From Candidatus Izemoplasma sp. (GTDB taxonomy: Bacteria; Bacillota_I; Bacilli_A; Izemoplasmatales; Izemoplasmataceae), in NCBI GenBank assembly GCA_007132145.1, contig SLPE01000128.1, positions 1-8,841 of the forward strand: a stretch of 8,841 bases of DNA, given 5' to 3'. The position numbers were made by a program, and so were the translations under genes. The notes under the pieces are model-generated. The model did not search any database. It had not been told where the DNA came from and saw nothing but the letters and a program-made list of their open reading frames with translations. Numbering within the stretch: the stretch's first letter is position 1; every line of letters begins with the position of its first letter. Of the stretch, positions 1-4,942 are shown piece after piece.

Positions 1-6
1 CCTCCT
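1..6 (-). promoter_or_regulatory. Ribosome binding site of a minus-strand gene lying left of the window
   Basis: The window opens with cctcct, which reads AGGAGG on the minus strand, a perfect Shine-Dalgarno core. With normal spacing the start codon would fall a few bases before position 1. The tract just upstream (right) is A/T-rich, as is common before starts. This suggests a gene leaving the window leftward, back to the domain neighbourhood of the 484-1701 gene but downstream of that gene's terminator. No coding sequence is visible, so its identity is unknown. Confidence 0.4.
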
Positions 7-226
7 AATATTTTTAGTTCCATCCGAGTATTTTTCACAGCTGAACAATCGATATGTGTCTGCACTCTATCTTCACAAGCACGACATCGGGACAAAGAAC
101 GAACACTGAGACAGCGAACACCCGAAGCCCTCTTGATTTGTCACGGAAGACATGCCGGAGGTGAATGTTTTCGGAGACCGTTTCACACGACATTATGGCA
201 GCATTTCAATCTTTCTATCGTCTTCC

Positions 227-232
227 ATTGTA
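227..232 (-). promoter_or_regulatory. Possible extended -10 promoter for the leftward gene
   Basis: On the minus strand the sequence TGTTACAAT (227-235) is an extended -10 element (TGn plus TACAAT, 5 of 6 matches to consensus). No good -35 box is found 16-18 bases upstream. If used, it would give the leftward gene a leader of about 220 bases before its ribosome site at 1-6. I recognise no known riboswitch in that leader. The remainder of 1-360 shows no supported gene: reading frames there lack a ribosome site and recognisable protein features. Confidence 0.22.
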
Positions 233-360
233 ACATGAATCGAGTAAAAAATGAAACACCGACATCGTCGACGGTGATGCCGTTACGACAGGCATTTTCG
301 ACTGTATCCACGCTTATGCGCCACATAGGGGAGCGCACGCTCTTTTCGCGCGGTCGCGTC

Positions 361-402
361 ATGAAAACAGGGCGTCCCATCCGGGAAACGCCCTCTTTTC
401 AT
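361..402 (-). terminator. Hairpin terminator downstream of the FGE-like lipoprotein gene
   Basis: Arms at 361-375 and 388-402 pair over 15 positions with one C-C mismatch (368/395). The inner core AGGGCGT/ACGCCCT is extended by a CCC/GGG pair across a four-base loop. Both outer sides are T/A-rich, so the minus transcript ends its stem with GTTTTC and the plus one with CTTTTC. It lies about 80 bases past the stop codon of the minus-strand gene at 484-1701, its likely client. It may work in both directions. Confidence 0.65.
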
Positions 403-483
403 GGGTGTTCTCATCATCTGCATCGGTTCGGAATCCCTTAGAGGATATCAACACTTGAAACAACGGATGAAAAGGGTCTCCGC

Positions 484-1701
484 TCAAGGATCCCGGACGA
501 TGCGAAAACCGTAAATCGTCCCGGGGTCTCGGGTTAGACAAGTACGTACATCTCCGACTTGCAATGCGGCCGCAGCCAAAGAATAGCTACCGCCCCGGAC
601 GATCCGGGTGAACGCTTCGTGTGCAGTGTATCGTGTGAATGTGAACTCATACACGTTCCCGCTCATGTCGTAGAGTCCCAGATGATTGGGCGTCAACTGA
701 CCGACCGGTTGCGTTTTCCGCCATTCGAAATTGTCCGGTTTCGAATTCACCCAGTACCAGGCTACAAGCATGGTCGCAGCCTCGTTTTCGTAGTTGGCTG
801 TCGCACCACTCGCGTAATCGCCCGGGGTCCACCAGCGACCGCCGACTTCGATCGACCCGTCGGTGCTTTCCGTGTCGTTTTTCCAGCGAGCCGCCATTTC
901 CCATTCGCGACTCGTCGGCAAGCGATAGCCGTTGTTTTCCGTCTGGATTACGGCATCGACGACAGCGGCGTTCGTCCCTCTTGAATCGCGAATGATGTCG
1001 TTCTCCCCATCACGATACACGGGAGCGAGTCCTTGCATCTCGGAAAGGGCATTCAACCACACGATGACATCGCGCCAGTTGACCATCGTGACCGGTTCTT
1101 GCGATGCGGCGCTCGGCGCGTGTCCCGTTTCCCCGTGTGAGCCTTCTCTTCCCGGATTGGCGAACTGGTAACCGTTGGCCTCTGCCCATGTGCGGACCGT
1201 ATACCACAGTTCATAGGTGGTCAGCGTCGTCGTCATCGAGTAACCGCCTTCGACAAGGTTCGTACTCCCTCCGAATGTGCCGATCGGAATGGAGTACGTC
1301 GTTCCCACCTCGCCGACACGGACCCAATCCGGTAGACTGTCGAGTTCAAAAAAGGCATATACGGTCGCATCATGTGCCGGCACGACCCATATCCGGTTCG
1401 TGAAGTTTGCGGTCGCATACCAGCCTTTGAACGCGTATCCGTCCTTTTCGGGTTCAAACTCGTCCAAAGAAGCACCGGCTTCAAGCATCAAGGGACCGAT
1501 CTCCGTATCACTGTTCGTCTCGAAGGTGATGGTAAACAGGACGTCTTCAGGCGTTTTCTCTACGCTTTGGCTCGTTTCTTCAGAAGGAGTACCCTCTATT
1601 GTCGAGACGCTTTCCTCAATCGGAACCGTTTCATCGTTGCGACATGCGAACAAACTCAAACTCAACACAATCAAACACGACATCATGACGATTGTCTTCA
1701 T
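484..1701 (-). CDS. InlB-repeat lipoprotein with sulfatase-modifying-factor (FGE-like) domain, probably non-catalytic
   Basis: Start chosen at 1701, although the frame stays open further upstream to 1914. From here the 405-residue product opens with a lipoprotein signal (hydrophobic residues 3-18, lipobox LFAC, Cys20), and a purine-rich GGGAGAAAGG lies just before it. Residues 21-53 are a Ser/Thr/Glu-rich linker. Residues 56-118 match the InlB B-repeat pattern (GYAFKGWYAT, then TVYAFF). Residues 134-403 match the FGE-sulfatase/SUMF1 family: PVTMVNWRDVIVWLNALSE, NGYRLPTSREWEMAARW, LGLYDMSGNVYEF, RIVRGGSY and a terminal YGFRIVRDP. Active formylglycine-generating enzymes carry a redox/copper-binding Cys pair after the RGGS motif. 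Here that stretch (RGGSYSLAAAALQV) has none, and the only mature Cys apart from Cys20 is Cys388. The family fold is C-type-lectin-like, so I infer a surface binding or structural role. It is divergent from the 2106-3179 gene. Confidence 0.9.
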   Translation of the reverse strand: MKTIVMMSCLIVLSLSLFACRNDETVPIEESVSTIEGTPSEETSQSVEKTPEDVLFTITFETNSDTEIGPLMLEAGASLDEFEPEKDGYAFKGWYATANFTNRIWVVPAHDATVYAFFELDSLPDWVRVGEVGTTYSIPIGTFGGSTNLVEGGYSMTTTLTTYELWYTVRTWAEANGYQFANPGREGSHGETGHAPSAASQEPVTMVNWRDVIVWLNALSEMQGLAPVYRDGENDIIRDSRGTNAAVVDAVIQTENNGYRLPTSREWEMAARWKNDTESTDGSIEVGGRWWTPGDYASGATANYENEAATMLVAWYWVNSKPDNFEWRKTQPVGQLTPNHLGLYDMSGNVYEFTFTRYTAHEAFTRIVRGGSYSLAAAALQVGDVRTCLTRDPGTIYGFRIVRDP

Positions 1702-1749
1702 CTGCCTTTCTCCCGTTCTCGGTTCGGCATGAACACTTGGTTTAACCCC

Positions 1750-1758
1750 ATTATACCA
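1750..1758 (-). promoter_or_regulatory. Extended -10 promoter of the FGE-like lipoprotein gene
   Basis: The minus strand reads TGGTATAAT: a perfect TATAAT (1750-1755) preceded by TG one base upstream, the classic extended -10. The -35 region (near 1773-1779) has no good match, which extended -10 promoters tolerate. Transcription would begin near 1743, giving a leader of about 42 bases and supporting the start codon at 1701 rather than the upstream in-frame starts, which lie above the promoter. Confidence 0.65.
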
Positions 1759-1806
1759 TCGGTGAACACGGAAGCTGTAGAAAAAAAAGGCATAAGAAAG
1801 ATAAAC

Positions 1807-1895
1807 GTCCTTTTCAACTTTTCGCGGTTTCGGGTCGGTCCGCAAATTTCTACCTTGACCGAAAAGGACTTTTATCACGCCGGGCAACCGCGAAA
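1807..1895. repeat. Interleaved inverted repeats in the divergent spacer
   Basis: Two perfect inverted repeats overlap in pseudoknot order. Arm A GTCCTTTTC (1807-1815) pairs with GAAAAGGAC (1861-1869). Arm B TTTCGCGGTT (1820-1829) pairs with AACCGCGAAA (1886-1895). A third pair, TCGGTC (1835-1840) with GACCGA (1857-1862), lies inside A and competes with its right arm by two bases. The block sits between the two divergent promoters (1750-1758 on minus, 1944-1972 on plus). It could be an operator array or a small structured RNA, but no dedicated promoter is evident. The rest of the 1702-2105 spacer shows the two promoters and nothing else I recognise. Confidence 0.5.
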
Positions 1896-1943
1896 GACTA
1901 CATCCGAATGACATTTCCCGATGTGAACCCTCTCAGATTCATC

Positions 1944-1972
1944 TTATCAAAACGCTCACAATGTACTATACT
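1944..1972 (+). promoter_or_regulatory. Promoter of the DUF6273-like lipoprotein gene
   Basis: TTATCA (1944-1949, 4 of 6 matches to TTGACA) is followed after exactly 17 bases by TATACT (1967-1972, 5 of 6 matches to TATAAT). Transcription would start near 1979, leaving a leader of about 126 bases before the start at 2106. An ATG at 1977 is in frame with the gene but sits at the transcript's very 5' end with no ribosome site. Confidence 0.6.
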
Positions 1973-2091
1973 GAAGATGTCTCTTGAAAGCTACCGCTGC
2001 ATTCGGCGTGACAAAGCGTTGTTCAACCGCCTTCTTCAGTCCACATCCGCCACAAGCTTCCATGTCCGTTCAGCGAACCCTCTTTCAGATG

Positions 2092-2097
2092 AGGAGG
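2092..2097 (+). promoter_or_regulatory. Ribosome binding site that fixes the start at 2106
   Basis: A perfect AGGAGG lies here. Two in-frame ATG codons follow: 2100 is only 2 bases downstream, too close for initiation, while 2106 is 8 bases downstream, an ideal distance. This also excludes the much longer upstream extension of the frame. Confidence 0.85.
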
Positions 2098-2105
2098 TCA
2101 TGAAC

Positions 2106-3179
2106 ATGAACATCTTCAGAAAGACTTGTATCTTGTCCTTGTTCGTCTTTATCGCTTTGCTGGCGCTTTGCGCATGTGGCGCCGATGACGGAAGCGACAC
2201 GGAAACGCCTTCGAGCTTTACTGTCACGTTCGTCACGAACGGCGGGAGTCCTGTCGACCCCGTCGTGGTCGAGCGAGGAACGACGTTCACTTTTCCGTTT
2301 CCGCCGACAAGACCCAATCATGTCTTCGACGGTTGGTATCTCGATGACGGCAGCTTTGAAATCCGGATGCTCGCCACCGATGTCGTGGGCGAAACGACCC
2401 TCTATGCCAAATGGCTTCCGCTCCCTTCCTGGGAAGGCGACTTCATCTGGTTCGGGATGTATCCTCAAAGCCTCAAAGACGACGACGTCACCGTGGGCAT
2501 GACCCCCGATGGCGACGGTTACTACACGGGAAGTGACGGTGCCAGATACGCCAAAGTCCTCGCAAGTCCCTTCGGCGACGGTTACGTGTTCGCTACGGGA
2601 CAGGCGATTGTGGACCAGTCGGTTCATTATTTCAAAGTGGAGCCGATCAAATGGCGGGTTTTGGATGTCTCCGGAGATGTCGCCTTGATCATGGCCGCTT
2701 CGATTCTCGACAATCGAATGTATGATGAAGAACGCAATCATTATGCCGACAGTGAAATACGGGCATGGTTGAACGACACTTTCATCGAAACGGCCTTCAA
2801 CGCATCGGAAAGACAACGGATCTTGACGACACATGTCGTTAACAACGTCCAGAGTACGGGGTACACCAGCAATCCCCATGTTTGTGAAAACACGGACGAT
2901 GAAATCTTCCTCTTGAGCCATCATGAAGCGACGCACCCCGCTTTCGGCCTGCATGTCGCCTCATCGAGAAGGCTCCTCACAAGCGATTACAGCAGAGCCT
3001 TAGGCGTATGGATGAACACCGGAGGCTTTTACGGTCATGGCGGCTGGACGCTTCGTTCCCCGAGCAGATATCATCAAGGACACGTCAGAAGCGTCAGCGA
3101 TGGCGGCAATCTCTATGACGTCATCGTCCACAGCACGGGAGCCGGAACGGTTCCCGCCATGAGAATCGTATGGCCTTGA
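2106..3179 (+). CDS. InlB-repeat lipoprotein with DUF6273-like domain
   Basis: The 357-residue product begins with a lipoprotein signal: basic N-terminus, hydrophobic residues 8-21, and LCAC with Cys24 as the likely lipidated residue, followed by acidic GADDGSD. Residues 37-103 form one InlB-type repeat (FTVTFVTNGGSPVDP, then HVFDGWYLDD and TTLYAKW). From about 113 to the end it resembles DUF6273: FGMYPQSL, IKWRVLDVSGDVALIMAASI, a YADSEIRAWLNDTF helix, ERQRIL, FLLSHHEA, and the terminal pattern WTLRSPS ... VRSVSDGG ... VPAMRI. DUF6273 has no established activity. The closing strand pattern recalls C-type-lectin-like folds such as the FGE family, so this and its divergent neighbour may share a two-domain design (inference). 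It has its own promoter and is followed by a palindromic terminator. No catalytic motif was recognised. Confidence 0.88.
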   Translation: MNIFRKTCILSLFVFIALLALCACGADDGSDTETPSSFTVTFVTNGGSPVDPVVVERGTTFTFPFPPTRPNHVFDGWYLDDGSFEIRMLATDVVGETTLYAKWLPLPSWEGDFIWFGMYPQSLKDDDVTVGMTPDGDGYYTGSDGARYAKVLASPFGDGYVFATGQAIVDQSVHYFKVEPIKWRVLDVSGDVALIMAASILDNRMYDEERNHYADSEIRAWLNDTFIETAFNASERQRILTTHVVNNVQSTGYTSNPHVCENTDDEIFLLSHHEATHPAFGLHVASSRRLLTSDYSRALGVWMNTGGFYGHGGWTLRSPSRYHQGHVRSVSDGGNLYDVIVHSTGAGTVPAMRIVWP

Positions 3180-3256
3180 CATGCAGGCAAGGGAACCATC
3201 ATCGGATGCACGTTGCCATGAAGCGATACGGTAACCGCCGATGACACACGAAAGAA

Positions 3257-3288
3257 GAGGCTGTAAAGACACGTGTCTTTACAGCCTC
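3257..3288. terminator. Perfect 32-base palindrome, bidirectional terminator between convergent genes
   Basis: GAGGCTGTAAAGACAC (3257-3272) is followed directly by its exact reverse complement (3273-3288), so 16 bases pair on each side apart from a minimal tip loop. It lies 77 bases after the stop at 3179 (+) and about 40 bases after the stop at 3329 (-). The minus transcript continues into CTTCTTTCG, more T-rich than the plus side, so it probably serves the minus gene best and may stop both. No gene was seen in the 149-base gap. Confidence 0.72.
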
Positions 3289-3328
3289 GATGATGTTTCA
3301 GTTCTTCATCCCATCGGAGATGGGCGTT

Positions 3329-4676
3329 TCAGTCTTGCACATCTTCTGCAGGTATCGTATCTTCAGGCAGAATCCGGTTCACAAAATCGATCGCATACAG
3401 GTCGAACCCCGGATCGCCTTCACGCACGAACCACGTAAACAGATCAAGCCCCGCTTGGTAGTCGTCCGTGTATTCGAAGACCGTCTCGATCATGCCGCAG
3501 AAACGGTAGGTGACACCGTCGACATCGACTTCATAAGCGACGCGGTACGCATTGTCTTCCGACACTTCGACCAAGTAGTCGCCATCGACGCTGATCATGG
3601 GAATGGGCATGGTAATCTGATCGATGAGCATCGCCAATTCGGTTTCCGTCAAAATGTCGCCGGTTGCACAACCGTGTTGACCACAATACATATCAGCAGC
3701 CGTCGAAATCACATACGTTTCCGCAGCGAGTTCGAACCGTATCGCGAACTCGTCGAGCAATTCCTGAACGCTGATGATGGTGTCGTCTTCTTCATCGAGA
3801 ACGGTTTCGTCGTAATCATAGAAAGTGACGGTCGTCTCGACTTCGAAGCCGAAGATGTCGAGCTCGAAATAGAGTTCCGTCGAATCTTCTTCGAAAACGA
3901 CTCGGTGAACGATGAGCGCATCGAAGAAATCGAGATATTGTTCGCCGTATTCTTCAGCGATTTCTTCTTCTGCCGCCTCACGGAAGGCGGTTCTTAATGC
4001 ATCGGGGTCCATGCCGGGAAACTCGACATCGTAATTTTCAAACCAGTTTTCGAGATACGTTTCCATGTCATGAGCGAGTCCCGTGATGTAGGCCGTCACA
4101 TAGACTTCGGCGATCCACATCGACAATACGATGTTCTCCAGCTCTTCAGGGCGGATTTCAAACACATTGTCTTCTTTCACATACATGTCGTCATCGAGTA
4201 GCGGAATGTCCGTGAACTGCATCAACGTATACCACGGATTTTCGTAATAGAACTGGATTTGATACATCGCGATCAACCAAGCGTTGAAGAGGTGTTGTGT
4301 TTCTCTGTCGTATTCGTGCCGGACATCCTTCAAGAGTGAATGGATGAAACTGTCCGCGTCCATTAAAGGTGTCGAAGGGAGATCGACGATATACATGTCC
4401 GTCCCGTCGTATTTCACATAGAATTCAAGCGTGCCGAATTCACATTCCATGTGTATCTTTCTCGTGTGGCTCTCGAATGTGCCGAGTCTATCGAGTTCTT
4501 CTTCCAAGGAGCCGGCGACCCACGGCTCTCCCGGGTCGGGCGTCGGATCGGGTGTCGGGGTCGGCGTTGGATCAGGTGTCGGTGTAGGGTCCGGTGTCGT
4601 CTCGGGTGTCGTCTTCACAGGCGATCATCGCCAGACCGAGTGTCACAAACAGTGTCAAGAGGATGAATCTTTTCAT
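3329..4676 (-). CDS. Acidic lipoprotein of unknown function, interrupted by a +1 frameshift near its N-terminus
   Basis: The start at 4676 has AGGTGAT (4681-4687) just upstream, a good promoter, and a clear lipoprotein signal ending in GLAMIAC (Cys20). That frame continues EDDTRDDTGPYTDT and stops at TGA 4574-4572. The main body (429 codons back to a GTG at 4618, with no upstream ribosome site) is in the next frame. Dropping one C from the CCC at 4604-4606 would join them as ...IACEDDT-ETTPDPTPTP..., a natural 448-residue lipoprotein. The body begins with a Pro/Thr/Asp linker (body residues 5-32), followed by a strongly acidic region with helical stretches (101-130, 155-235). The C-terminal part holds CGQHGC (312-317), a further Cys374, and a segment faintly like pilin globular domains (AAETYVISTAADMYC); that resemblance is weak. 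I do not recognise the family. The gene may be a sequencing artefact, a recent mutation, or a true recoding event. Confidence 0.75.
4523..4606 (-). repeat. Pro-Thr-Asp repeat linker (PDPTPT-type)
   Basis: The tract encodes a run of about 28 residues made of PDPTPT-like units after the lipid anchor, a flexible spacer typical of surface proteins. Synonymous codons vary from unit to unit (CCT, CCG, CCA and CCC for Pro; ACA, ACG and ACC for Thr). The repeat is therefore kept at protein level and is not a recent DNA duplication. The alternative frame used by the signal peptide stops inside this tract. Confidence 0.75.
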
Positions 4677-4714
4677 GCTAATCACCTTTCAAAAAGATAG
4701 GGTATGAAGCCATG

Positions 4715-4747
4715 AAAAAAAGTGAACCTTGTATCATGGTCCGCTTC
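4715..4747 (-). other. Terminator-like hairpin at the very 5' end of the leader
   Basis: On the minus strand AAGCGGACC (4746-4738) can pair with GGTTCACTT, with one C-A mismatch and one G-U pair. The 3' arm runs into a T7 run at 4721-4715. The hairpin begins almost at the predicted transcription start (about 4748) of the 3329-4676 gene. It could be a transcript-stabilising 5' stem or a weak attenuator; pairing is modest. Confidence 0.3.
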
Positions 4748-4754
4748 AACACTA

Positions 4755-4782
4755 ATTTTAACATAATGGCAAACAATGTCAA
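4755..4782 (-). promoter_or_regulatory. Strong promoter of the acidic lipoprotein gene
   Basis: On the minus strand a perfect TTGACA (4777-4782) is followed after 16 bases by TAAAAT (4755-4760, 5 of 6 matches). A TG one base before the hexamer (TGTTAAAAT) makes it an extended -10. The start of transcription would be near 4748, giving a leader of about 72 bases to the ATG at 4676. It is one of the best promoters in the window, which argues that the gene is expressed despite its frameshift. Confidence 0.75.
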
Positions 4783-4821
4783 CCGGCCCATGCACTCGGT
4801 CGTATAAACAGCTATTCATAG

Positions 4822-4859
4822 AAAAAAACGCCCACTTCCTCAATGAAGGGAAACGGGCG
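4822..4859 (-). terminator. Rho-independent terminator of the 724-residue lipoprotein gene
   Basis: On the minus strand CGCCCGTTTCC (4859-4849) pairs with GGAAGTGGGCG (4839-4829) over 11 base pairs including two G-U pairs, with a 9-base loop. It is followed at once by T7 (4828-4822). It lies about 85 bases past the stop at 4943 and separates that gene from the promoter of the next minus-strand gene. The 4677-4942 spacer otherwise holds only the promoter and leader of that gene. Confidence 0.85.
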
Positions 4860-4942
4860 CCTTGTGCGTCTGGACAGAAAAGCCGGTCATGGTCTTTAGG
4901 GATGAAGCCAAGTTTTACCGATCGCCGACCTTCCGCGAATCA

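Noticed and set aside
331..346. Small GAGCG/CGCTC hairpin followed by TTTT as a plus-strand terminator
   Set aside because: The stem is only about five pairs with a two-base loop, and no plus-strand gene precedes it.
133..441. 102-codon plus-strand frame in the left intergenic region, and a 65-codon minus frame at 183-380
   Set aside because: Neither has a ribosome site. One crosses and the other starts within the hairpin at 361-402, and the products look like random composition.
1702..1914. N-terminal extension of the FGE-like lipoprotein to 1914
   Set aside because: It would add 71 residues in front of a clear lipoprotein signal peptide and begins above the extended -10 promoter at 1750-1758.
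2085..2954. 289-codon minus-strand frame opposite the DUF6273-like gene
   Set aside because: It is antisense to a well-supported gene, with no ribosome site and no domain.
4523..4606. CRISPR-like or satellite array in the GGTGTC-rich tract
   Set aside because: The periodicity is explained by a coding Pro/Thr/Asp linker; there are no spacers or conserved repeat units.
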